50,940 nucleotides of DNA from Deltaproteobacteria bacterium (GTDB taxonomy: Bacteria; Bdellovibrionota_B; Oligoflexia; Oligoflexales; Bog-1112), in contig JACPKR010000002.1 of the NCBI GenBank assembly GCA_016186945.1, positions 1-50,940 on the forward strand, written 5' to 3'. Below, piece after piece: positions 1 to 6,981 of this stretch; positions within the stretch are counted from its first letter, which is position 1; every line of letters begins with the position of its first letter. The notes under the pieces are model-generated. The model did not search any database and was not told the DNA's origin. It saw nothing but the letters and a program-made list of their open reading frames with translations. The translations under genes and the position numbers were made by a program.

Positions 1-165
1 CCCCAGAGGAGATGCATTATGCAGCTTAGTGAGGGAAGTTTGACTTGGCGACTCCCTAGACCAGGGACTCTGCCATTATTTAGTGTCTTGGGTTTTACTT
101 ATTTTAGGTTAAAATTTGTCTAGACAACGGGGTCCACCTCATATTTTTATTATCAAGCTCGCTTT
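1..165. other. Left-edge intergenic sequence
   Basis: No gene can be supported here. A plus-strand frame is open from base 1 to a stop at about 123, giving some 40 residues without a recognisable motif; it could be the tail of a gene outside the window or chance. It lies downstream of the minus-strand toxin gene, so it may hold that operon's transcript end, but no hairpin with a T-run is visible. Confidence 0.3.
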
Positions 166-711
166 TTATTTTGCTCGGAATAACTCTACAATTGACTCGA
201 TTGGAAGTAATAGCTTCTTAGGAAATGCCTTTGTCTGGAGATCTAAAAAACCATATTTTTTGTAGAAAGCCTCAGCACTAGCATCTTTTGCGTCTACAAC
301 AAGAGCCCTACAACCTATTCCAAGTTGTGAAGTTGCCAAATACACGCGATATATAGCTTCCATTAATAAGCCTTGGCCTAAGCCTATACCATGTACTGAC
401 CTATCAACTGCGAGTCGTCCCAACAGGATAACCCCGATCTGAGAATAATTTCGTACTTTTATTTTTGTCTCGTCAGGAATTTCAGCCTTTGAGATCGATC
501 CAGCGGTTAACGTAGCAAACCCAAAAGGTCTTCTTGGGTTGGACTTTTTTTGCTTTTCAACCGCAACAAAACACCTAGTTGCACCGTTCTTGATATCCTG
601 ATTAAGTTTAGTTTTGAAGTAATCATCCAAGACTGGAACACCACAGTCAAAAACAGCCCTATCAACTATTCTTGAATCGAATGCTATAAATTCAAAGTCA
701 CCTGTGTTCAT
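166..711 (-). CDS. GNAT acetyltransferase toxin, TacT-like (type II toxin-antitoxin)
   Basis: A 181-residue protein of the GNAT fold. TacT-family toxins acetylate the amino group of aminoacyl-tRNA in the cytoplasm and stop translation; the substrate here is inferred from the family. Visible features are the N-terminal FDCGVPVLDDYF segment typical of these toxins, the acetyl-CoA-binding stretch LGRLAVDRSVHGIGLGQGLL at about residues 97-116, and the EAFYKKYGF motif near 147-155 with the conserved Tyr. The length is normal for the family. Its ATG shares one base with the stop of the upstream DUF1778 gene (TAATG), so translation is probably coupled; no separate ribosome binding site is evident. 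Antitoxin-first order fits a TacAT operon. Base composition is AT-rich, consistent with a mobile module. Confidence 0.87.
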   Translation of the reverse strand: MNTGDFEFIAFDSRIVDRAVFDCGVPVLDDYFKTKLNQDIKNGATRCFVAVEKQKKSNPRRPFGFATLTAGSISKAEIPDETKIKVRNYSQIGVILLGRLAVDRSVHGIGLGQGLLMEAIYRVYLATSQLGIGCRALVVDAKDASAEAFYKKYGFLDLQTKAFPKKLLLPIESIVELFRAK

Positions 712-1025
712 TAGGAGGAGGCCAAATGTTTTTTCATAGCATCACGAAGAGCCTTATTCGGTTTTGGAGGATTATCAAGAATCTGCATCAAATCAAACCA
801 TTCGTTCTTATCTAGATGGATGGACTCATGCTCAGTCACGATCTTCTTAGCTATGGGAAGAACAGTTTTCAAAACAAACTCCGTAATCTCACTTCCAGAA
901 TAAAGCGCTGCTTTGGTTATAAGAGACTTTTGTTCCAAGCCAATTCTAATATCAAGTTTAGAGCTTTTTTTCTCGGCAACTCTAGTACCTGCGTCTTTTT
1001 TCTTCTTATTTAATGCGGTCCGCAT
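711..1025 (-). CDS. DUF1778 antitoxin, TacA-like
   Basis: A 104-residue partner of the GNAT toxin. DUF1778 antitoxins have an N-terminal ribbon-helix-helix DNA-binding part and a C-terminal tail that blocks the toxin active site. Seen here are the beta-strand segment KLDIRIGLEQKSLITKAA at about 23-40, a helix pair, and the family's C-terminal ending LDNPPKPNKALRDAMKKH at about 82-99. The first 22 residues are Lys-rich and extra to the usual family start, but an AAGGAG ribosome binding site lies 7 bases before this ATG, which supports the start. It probably autorepresses the operon through the palindromes at 1073-1082 and 1125-1140. Confidence 0.87.
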   Translation of the reverse strand: MRTALNKKKKDAGTRVAEKKSSKLDIRIGLEQKSLITKAALYSGSEITEFVLKTVLPIAKKIVTEHESIHLDKNEWFDLMQILDNPPKPNKALRDAMKKHLASS

Positions 1026-1072
1026 ATTGTCATCTCCTTATGATAACTACCTCTACAAAGCAGATCGGAAAC

Positions 1073-1082
1073 TGTCAAGACA
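1073..1082. promoter_or_regulatory. Candidate TacA operator O1 (TGTC-N2-GACA)
   Basis: The palindrome TGTCAAGACA lies between the predicted transcription start (about 1089) and the antitoxin start codon. The same TGTC-N2-GACA core is found on the other side of the -10 box at 1128-1137. Two equal half-site arrangements around one promoter are what a ribbon-helix-helix antitoxin repressor would use. The binding itself is inferred. Confidence 0.5.
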
Positions 1083-1095
1083 AACTTTACCTTTG

Positions 1096-1126
1096 ATTAT
1101 AGCACAATAACTATTTTTTGTGTCTT
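1096..1126 (-). promoter_or_regulatory. Predicted sigma-70 promoter of the toxin-antitoxin operon
   Basis: On the minus strand a perfect TATAAT (1101-1096) lies 70 bases upstream of the antitoxin ATG. The -35 region is weak: AAGACA at 1126-1121 with a 19-base spacer. The poor -35 overlaps the palindrome at 1125-1140, so promoter strength and repression may be linked. Confidence 0.55.
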
Positions 1127-1140
1127 TTGTCATGACAAAA
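1125..1140. promoter_or_regulatory. Candidate TacA operator O2 (16-bp perfect palindrome)
   Basis: TTTTGTCATGACAAAA is a perfect 16-bp inverted repeat overlapping the predicted -35 element. It contains the same TGTC-N2-GACA core as the site at 1073-1082, with 55 bp between centres. A role as the main operator is inferred from position and symmetry. Confidence 0.55.
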
Positions 1141-1339
1141 GCTAAATCTCTTTGGGAAAAAGACCTTTTGCTATTCGCAAAGAGATGGGCAAGCGTCCCA
1201 AATCATCTTCTTTGAGCTGTGAGCTTTGTGTCCCCCCGTCGGTGAGTCGAAAAAGCCCGCAGTGAGCCAGCAGTCAACGGCGCGCGCGAAGCGCGTTCAT
1301 CGTAGCCGCGTAGCGGCGAAGCCCCAAGGGAATGCCGCC

Positions 1340-1370
1340 GCGCAGTTTCCTCCAAACCACCTCCTTGCCC
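1340..1370 (-). repeat. Partial copy (half) of the dispersed 146-bp inverted-repeat element
   Basis: About 31 bases match the right-hand half of the element best seen at 11287-11432 (the GCGCAGTTTCCTCC segment followed by CAAACCACCTCCTTGCCC). The left half is missing. The segment sits inside a GC-rich patch (about 1215-1340) with several small palindromes. CCAGCAGTC occurs at 1267-1275 and again at 1369-1377, so the patch may have arrived as an insertion or by recombination between repeats. Confidence 0.6.
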
Positions 1371-1431
1371 AGCAGTCTCACATGTGTTATGAATAAATTT
1401 AATGCCATCATTAAAACATTCAATTTGGCTC

Positions 1432-1483
1432 ATACCTCACAAAGAGGTATCAAGGCGTTCCGAACATATAACCTGAGGAACGC
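1432..1483 (+). promoter_or_regulatory. Structured leader masking the permease ribosome binding site
   Basis: Two hairpins can form just before the permease ATG. The first is ATACCTC (1432-1438) with GAGGTAT (1444-1450) around a 5-base loop. The second is GCGTTCC (1455-1461) with GGAACGC (1477-1483), which ends at the start codon and buries part of the GAGGAA ribosome binding site. AGGT (1446-1449) can also pair with ACCT (1471-1474), so an alternative fold is possible. Translational control is inferred; no known riboswitch family is recognised. Confidence 0.4.
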
Positions 1484-2686
1484 ATGAAATTTTTTAAAAT
1501 TCTAAACGGGTCTTTTCTCGTAGCGGGTACTTGCATCGGAGGGGGAATGCTGGCCCTGCCTGTGCTTTCTGCTAAAGTCGGTTTTTTACCCGCCTTGCTC
1601 GTGATGGGAGGCGTCTGGGCTTTCATGACGATTGCAGCTCTTTTCTACCTGGAATGTACGCTGTGGATGGAAAAGGATGCCCATCTGATTTCCATCGCCT
1701 CATTCCTTCTGGGGCGATGGGGTAAATTCCTTTGTTGGACCGTGTTCGTTTTCATTTGTTATTCCTCCCTTGCTGCCTATCTATCTAGCGGGGGAAGGAT
1801 GATAGAGAGCTTCTTGCGTTCAACCATCTCGTTCTCTTCCGGAGAAGTGGGGGGGCACGCCTTGTTCCTTTTGTTGTTTGGTTCCATCCTCCTTTTGGGA
1901 ACCAATACAGTCAGTTTGATTAACTCTCTCTTTTTCTTTGTTATGGTGGCCCTCTTTCTGGTCATGATTGGAGGTGGCTGGCAGATTGATGGTGAACTGC
2001 TCTTCCGACAGGAGTGGGACGTGTCGGGGATGCTTAGCCTGGTTCCTGTCATGCTGACATCCTTCAGCTTTCCGGGCATCGTTCCTGTACTGGTCAGCTA
2101 TCATGGACAAAATGCAAGCGATGTTAAAAAGTCCATCTTCGGAGGAACTATCATTACGGCGGCAACTTACATGATCTGGCTTGTCATTGTTATGGGAAAT
2201 GTTCCTCTTCATGGCCCGCATGGGCTTCTGGAGAGCTTGAGTAACGACCAGCATGCTAGTGAAAGCCTGATGCACTTTGTGAGCAGTCCATGGATAGGCA
2301 CGATGGCTCAGGGATTTGCATTTTTTGCTCTTGCCACGTCTTTTCTGGGACTGGCTGTCGCTCTTTCTTTTTTTCTAAGCGAGGCGTTCAAGATTTCCAA
2401 AACATCTCTATCGGGTAAAGGGATGCTGGCACTTCTGATTCTGATTCCGGCAACTTTGGTTGTGTACAAGTTTGAGCGTGTGTTTTTCAGTGCGATGGAA
2501 ATTTCGGGCAGTATCGGCGATGGGTTCCTTAGCGGCTTGATTCCGGCTGCAATGTTATGGCAAGGACGATATAGGAAGCAAATGAAGGGAACCTATCACT
2601 TCCTTGGAGGGAAAAGCACGCTTGCTGCCATGGCCATACTCGCTGTTTTCATGATCGGCTATGAGGCCATAAGGATCCTGTACTGA
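1484..2686 (+). CDS. Aromatic amino acid permease (TyrP/Mtr family)
   Basis: A 400-residue inner-membrane transporter of the hydroxy/aromatic amino acid permease family, predicted to import tryptophan or tyrosine with protons. The family signature GTCIGGGMLALP lies at residues 15-26 in the first membrane helix. About eleven hydrophobic helices follow, and the length matches the family (400-415). The substrate cannot be told from sequence. The start is supported by GAGGAA seven bases upstream. The gene stands alone; the next gene is convergent. A structured leader (1432-1483) could control its translation. Confidence 0.88.
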   Translation: MKFFKILNGSFLVAGTCIGGGMLALPVLSAKVGFLPALLVMGGVWAFMTIAALFYLECTLWMEKDAHLISIASFLLGRWGKFLCWTVFVFICYSSLAAYLSSGGRMIESFLRSTISFSSGEVGGHALFLLLFGSILLLGTNTVSLINSLFFFVMVALFLVMIGGGWQIDGELLFRQEWDVSGMLSLVPVMLTSFSFPGIVPVLVSYHGQNASDVKKSIFGGTIITAATYMIWLVIVMGNVPLHGPHGLLESLSNDQHASESLMHFVSSPWIGTMAQGFAFFALATSFLGLAVALSFFLSEAFKISKTSLSGKGMLALLILIPATLVVYKFERVFFSAMEISGSIGDGFLSGLIPAAMLWQGRYRKQMKGTYHFLGGKSTLAAMAILAVFMIGYEAIRILY

Positions 2687-2864
2687 CCCAAAGTTTGTGT
2701 CTATCACCCTTTCACCGTGAGGTTTCCGCAGAGGAAAAAAGTTATGTGATCCGAGTCCATCACAGGTCTACTCTTCGCCTGATGATGCTCCAAGCGCTGT
2801 TGCCATCCCATCGCTTGGGCCTTTGATTCGGCATCTGCCTAATTGACAAGAGCAAGTTGTTCAA

Positions 2865-4109
2865 TCACATGGTTGCACTGGGCGCGGTCGGTTCACCCTC
2901 CAGAACTTCGATTGCTGACTCAATACTTTGCCACGGAAAGCGACCTTTCATGCCAACAGCAAGTCCGACAATGAGAGCATCTCGCAACGCATCGGTAGCG
3001 AATTCTTCCCCTGGCGAGGGTCGAATATTCGGTACGTTCCGTGTTGTCGGATGGTTTGGAAGCGCCAGCAACACATCTGCGTTTGCGGCCTTTTCAGTGA
3101 CGTAACTGCCTGTCATCGACGCGGCTGATTCGCCCATTTCCGCAATGGGAAGACCCAACTTGTTCTTGTCCACGAAATTCACTCGCAGACGATGAACCAA
3201 CCAATCCGGAGACGCATCCAGAGGCGACTCCGACGCGCTCAACCCACTTGCAGCTGCCTGAACGACGAGGACTTGAGCTTTGTCCAATTCTGTAAAGAAG
3301 GGACGAAATGCTTCCACTAGAGCAACTCCATCTCTTGAATCGAGTTCAGCATGACAGTGGGTTTGATAGTATTTCTTCATAGTACGAAGATCCACACCCC
3401 CTGACATGTTGATAATGTCGACTGGATTAGCCTGCAGGTACTGGACGAGGGAGCGCCCTGCATCTGCAGCGAGATCCCGGATCTTCTCGACTTCCTTTTT
3501 GCAAAGAGCTTCCTTCGGAGGGCTAAAAGGTCTCGCTAGGATAAAACTTGCGAAGGGTGCATATTCACCCAGAATAGACATGACCGCCATAGAATGGGAA
3601 CCTGATAGACGGTTCATGTCGTCTTTGAAAAGCTCCGAGAGATTCGGATTCAATTTCTCGAGATCCGATGCTGAGAAATAAGATGACTTGCGCCCCGTAA
3701 TCTCAATCAGTTGCAGGAACTCAGCAGACATACCCTCGACCATAAGTTCAGTCGCGGGTGAGTATTTCCCTGTATCGTCGGATTCCAAGACATCGAAAAT
3801 ACGCTTCTTATATCGCCCTAAAGCGAAAATCCCAGGAATCTCCTCTTCCAAAACCAAAATCCGAGGCCCTTCTTTCCAGTCATAGCACTCGCGAGACCAA
3901 ACCGATGCTTGTTTATTGCTTTGATTTGAACACGTTCCGTGCAGACGGAGATCGGAAACAAGCTGACGGACACGTTGTTCCGCCTCTTCTCGCGGTAAGT
4001 CTGCAGGAATCTCGCCGAAGGTACGGTCCGAGCTACTCCAACGTGGTCGATGATGCGAGCTATAGGCTTCATGAAGGTCGCATACGCGATTTTCGAAGGT
4101 TAATCCCAT
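2865..4109 (-). CDS. Subtilase-like protein, probably without a functional active site
   Basis: A 414-residue protein with no signal peptide. The middle and C-terminal parts follow the layout of an S8 peptidase core: VDIINMSGG (like the strand before the substrate pocket), then VLVVQAAASG where subtilases have a VVAAAGN oxyanion box, and a final SPGEEFATDALRDALIVGLA where they have GTSxAxP followed by the helix. The catalytic Ser and the AAGN Asn are not seen, so if the relation is real it is a pseudoprotease. The relation is weak and made by eye. The ATG lies 9 bases after an in-frame stop and has no clear ribosome binding site. It is head-to-head with the toxin operon, leaving almost no promoter space, so its 5' end may be altered. 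Confidence 0.5.
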   Translation of the reverse strand: MGLTFENRVCDLHEAYSSHHRPRWSSSDRTFGEIPADLPREEAEQRVRQLVSDLRLHGTCSNQSNKQASVWSRECYDWKEGPRILVLEEEIPGIFALGRYKKRIFDVLESDDTGKYSPATELMVEGMSAEFLQLIEITGRKSSYFSASDLEKLNPNLSELFKDDMNRLSGSHSMAVMSILGEYAPFASFILARPFSPPKEALCKKEVEKIRDLAADAGRSLVQYLQANPVDIINMSGGVDLRTMKKYYQTHCHAELDSRDGVALVEAFRPFFTELDKAQVLVVQAAASGLSASESPLDASPDWLVHRLRVNFVDKNKLGLPIAEMGESAASMTGSYVTEKAANADVLLALPNHPTTRNVPNIRPSPGEEFATDALRDALIVGLAVGMKGRFPWQSIESAIEVLEGEPTAPSATM

Positions 4110-4263
4110 CGCAAGTCATTCTGCGTCAAGAGGCTGCACCAAGCTTATCCAGAGTCTAAAGACTCACCTCCAGGATGTCCGAGCCGAGCAAGAGAAATTT
4201 CGCTCACTAGCAAGCAAGAAGGGCTTCACGGTCCTTTCGACTTATAAGAAGACGGGCGCCGTC

Positions 4264-4626
4264 ATGGAGATTTTGATGTCGTCGGACAAAAGCCTGGATG
4301 GCTATTTCCATGGTGTCTACCGGATTGAGTCCCTGGTTTACGAATATCATTCAAGGCGTGACTATTTAGCCGCAGCTGTTCCGGCATTGTGGGAGAAACT
4401 GTTGAAAGCAAATTTCGGGATGGCGTCTCTCGAACTCGGAGTACAAGTCACTCGCGAAGCTGCTGTCGGCCTCCGGGATGATGAGTTGCTCTATGGGGAA
4501 ATCAAATCTGAGATCGAGACTCTATGCATGAATTTCCTCGAATCTTTGAATAAGAACCTCTCACCGCTCCTTGCTGAGGATCTAGCGCGTAAAGGGATGG
4601 CACGTGTCCAATCGCGGCGCAGGTAA
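4264..4626 (+). CDS. Helical protein preceding a polymorphic toxin; 5' end uncertain
   Basis: A 120-residue, mostly helical protein from the first ATG. The same frame is open back to 4075 and reads like protein (a charged helix ending ...FRSLASKKGF), yet has no ATG, GTG or TTG before 4264. Either translation starts internally or the true 5' end was lost by rearrangement against the divergent gene. It overlaps the toxin gene by 23 bases, so it is probably the first gene of that operon and may be a secretion adaptor or chaperone; that is inferred only from position. No family is recognised. Confidence 0.5.
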   Translation: MEILMSSDKSLDGYFHGVYRIESLVYEYHSRRDYLAAAVPALWEKLLKANFGMASLELGVQVTREAAVGLRDDELLYGEIKSEIETLCMNFLESLNKNLSPLLAEDLARKGMARVQSRRR

Positions 4627-5710
4627 CTCTGCGACGGAGTTGCAGCGCCTTGAGAGTGAAAAACAAGATCTGGAAAAGAATCTGCAGCAGTTAAAGGAAC
4701 GACTTGCTTCTCTAATCTCAGAACTTGAGAACGCACTCGGTCAGGCTGAACGTGATTTGGCAAAGTACTCCGATGAGACGGCTAACAGTCAAGGGAGCCC
4801 AGGCCAAGCAGAAAGAGCTGTAAAGGACGCGGCTGCTGCTCACAATGATCGCCTTGCAAACATCGACGCACTCGCAAGGACGGCAGAAGGTTTGGAACGT
4901 TTAGATAGCCCATTCCTAAAAATCGACGATAGTCATGTCGACAACCAAGTTTTTGCTGCAACGCTTCAGGAGAGAATTGCAGAGCTTCGCGCTCGCCGTG
5001 GTCGAGTTCTCGAGCAGATTCAAGGTATGAATCAATATCCTTTGCGCCAAGGATTCGTTGACATTGCAAGTCAGTCACTCGACGAGGCGCAGATGTATTA
5101 CGAGCATCGTCAATGGGAAGAAAGCGGCATCGCGGGTGAGTTGGCAAACTTGTCTTTGGATTTGGCAACAAGTCTGACGCCTGGTGTGAGCTGGGGGAGA
5201 GATATCTACGAAGCCGTGACAGGTAAGGACCTTATTGACGGCTCCGACCTCAATACGTTTTCCCGTTCGATGGCTATTCTAGGCACGGTTACGGTCGGTT
5301 TTGGAAGTAAAGTCGCGAATGGGATATCCGTAATCGCCAAGTTGATGATGGGTGAACGTGCCGCCGAATCAATAAAGGAAGCCGAGAGGGTCGTCGAACT
5401 TGTAAATCGATTAACCCCGGGTAGAATTAGGCAATACCTGTCGGATGTGGATCAAGTTCCGCGAGAGTCTTTGATGAAGGACATGGAGTCCATCGGACTT
5501 GTGTTGAGAGGAAATTCGCGTGAGCGTGAATTTTTGGAGTTCGCTGACCGCAAGATGCGTGTTCGCGCGAAAATTCATCCTCCTGACGATAAGACCGCAT
5601 ACAAGCACCTTCATATCTATGATAAGAATGGGAATTCACTCAATGCCGCTTTGAAGCGAGTTTCAAAGCGCAGTTCTGAAGCCCATATCAGTTTGGAGGT
5701 ACCTAAATGA
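4604..5710 (+). CDS. Polymorphic toxin: coiled coil, pre-toxin TG domain, C-terminal nuclease-like domain
   Basis: A 368-residue protein starting at a GTG with AAAGGGA upstream. Residues 10-100 and 120-140 are strongly charged coiled coil. Residues about 181-240 match the pre-toxin TG domain, with LTPGVSWGRDIYEAVTGKDL at 191-210 followed by a glycine-rich hydrophobic segment. The last 60 residues form the toxin tip, with HLHIYDKNGN (His335, His337) and a final RSSEAHI (His361). This His-rich arrangement is typical of nuclease tips of polymorphic toxins, probably an RNase; the target is not known. No signal peptide is present, so export would need a dedicated secretion system. It overlaps its immunity candidate by 4 bases (ATGA). 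Confidence 0.8.
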   Translation: MSNRGAGNSATELQRLESEKQDLEKNLQQLKERLASLISELENALGQAERDLAKYSDETANSQGSPGQAERAVKDAAAAHNDRLANIDALARTAEGLERLDSPFLKIDDSHVDNQVFAATLQERIAELRARRGRVLEQIQGMNQYPLRQGFVDIASQSLDEAQMYYEHRQWEESGIAGELANLSLDLATSLTPGVSWGRDIYEAVTGKDLIDGSDLNTFSRSMAILGTVTVGFGSKVANGISVIAKLMMGERAAESIKEAERVVELVNRLTPGRIRQYLSDVDQVPRESLMKDMESIGLVLRGNSREREFLEFADRKMRVRAKIHPPDDKTAYKHLHIYDKNGNSLNAALKRVSKRSSEAHISLEVPK

Positions 5711-6093
5711 GATATCTTTCCGAACAAGAGCTGCAGCAAATGTCATTTCCCGACGGGGATGTAACCAATTTCTCTATGAACTTGAGTAATGGTACTCTTA
5801 CGTTCACCTGCTCAGACGCTTTCGTGAGAATAAAAAGGAGATGGTTCATCGACGTCCACGTCACTGTCACTTTTGATTCCGTTAAAGTCACGGAATACGA
5901 CGCTGAACCTGGAGTTCATAAGGTCGAGGTACTCTTCTCCAAGGATTATGCTCTCAAAGACATTTGCGAATTTGAGTATTCTAATTCTACGATCACCATG
6001 AGGGGCTACACGAAGGGGCGTGGTTTTTGGACAGAGTATATTTTCTCAGGAGCGAAGATGGCGGTCCTCTGTGACAAGACTGGCCCCGGATAG
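5707..6093 (+). CDS. Probable immunity protein for the upstream toxin
   Basis: A 128-residue protein with no signal peptide or membrane helix, predicted all-beta (alternating strands such as NGTLTFTCSD and WFIDVHVTVTFDSV). Its ATG overlaps the toxin stop (ATGA), the usual toxin-immunity arrangement. No known immunity family is recognised. The function is inferred from the gene order and size. Six Tyr and a late GRGFWTEYIF patch could form a binding surface. Confidence 0.65.
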   Translation: MRYLSEQELQQMSFPDGDVTNFSMNLSNGTLTFTCSDAFVRIKRRWFIDVHVTVTFDSVKVTEYDAEPGVHKVEVLFSKDYALKDICEFEYSNSTITMRGYTKGRGFWTEYIFSGAKMAVLCDKTGPG

Positions 6094-6276
6094 GGACTCA
6101 ATCTGAAGATTCTTGGAGCAAGCTTTAGATCAACAACAGCGAGAGCAAATTGCAGGATAGAAACTACGTTGTGGCCAGCTTGGAAAGGACACCTTTCACC
6201 TTGCGGGGGCATGAAAAAGAACGTAAAACGCCTCAGGCTCAGTTTCCACTTATCTTTATGAATTACTAGGTTATCT

Positions 6277-6981
6277 ATGGCCGTAAGCTTGCGGAATCTT
6301 GTCTATTCTTGGAGGGAAAATTCTCAGCCGCTCTTGCAAGTGGCGGAATTTTCGGTTGCCCCTGGGGAGAAAGTTCTCGTCCAGGGACCTAGTGGTAGTG
6401 GCAAGTCCACCCTTCTTGGGATCGTCGGGGGCGTATTGACGCCTCAGGCCGGGTGGGTAGAGGTCTTGGGCACGGAGCTAACGCAAATCTCTGGAGGGGA
6501 AAGGGATAGATTTCGTGCTGATCATATGGGCTTCATCTTCCAAATTTTCAACCTCATCCCTTACCTTAGCGTTATAGAAAACATCACTCTTCCGCTCAGT
6601 TATTCCGCGTTGAGACGAAAAAAAGTTCAAACCACCCATTTGTCCCCCCGGAATGAGGCAAGACGCCTTATGAAAGCACTCAATATCCAAAATTTAGAAC
6701 GTCAGCCAGTCACCGATCTGAGCGTCGGACAGCAGCAAAGGGTCGCAGCAGCTCGTGCCTTGGTAGGAAGCCCGGAGCTGATTATCGCAGATGAACCGAC
6801 CTCGGCCCTCGATGCTGACAGTCGTTCTGACTTCCTCTCTCTTCTTTTTAAGGAATGTGAACGAGCTAATTCCACACTGATCTACGTCAGTCACGAAAGC
6901 GGGCTGAAATCACACTTCGACAAGGTCAGGTACATGACGGACTTGAATGCCAGTCCGACGGAGCAAGCATGTCTCCTCTAA
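6277..6981 (+). CDS. ABC transporter ATP-binding protein (LolD/MacB type)
   Basis: A 234-residue cytoplasmic ATPase. Walker A GPSGSGKST is at 37-45, the Q-loop FQ at 88-89, the signature LSVGQQQRVAAARAL at 148-162, Walker B with LIIADEPTSALD at 168-179 and the H-loop His at 206. All catalytic residues are present. It overlaps the permease gene by 13 bases, so the two are co-translated. This class powers extraction or export from the outer leaflet of the inner membrane rather than uptake; see the permease for the likely role. About 180 bases upstream hold no gene. Confidence 0.92.
   Translation: MAVSLRNLVYSWRENSQPLLQVAEFSVAPGEKVLVQGPSGSGKSTLLGIVGGVLTPQAGWVEVLGTELTQISGGERDRFRADHMGFIFQIFNLIPYLSVIENITLPLSYSALRRKKVQTTHLSPRNEARRLMKALNIQNLERQPVTDLSVGQQQRVAAARALVGSPELIIADEPTSALDADSRSDFLSLLFKECERANSTLIYVSHESGLKSHFDKVRYMTDLNASPTEQACLL

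Noticed and set aside
1-123. Plus-strand open frame at the left edge as a gene end
   Set aside because: Only 40 residues, no recognisable motif, low-complexity hydrophobic end; cannot be supported.
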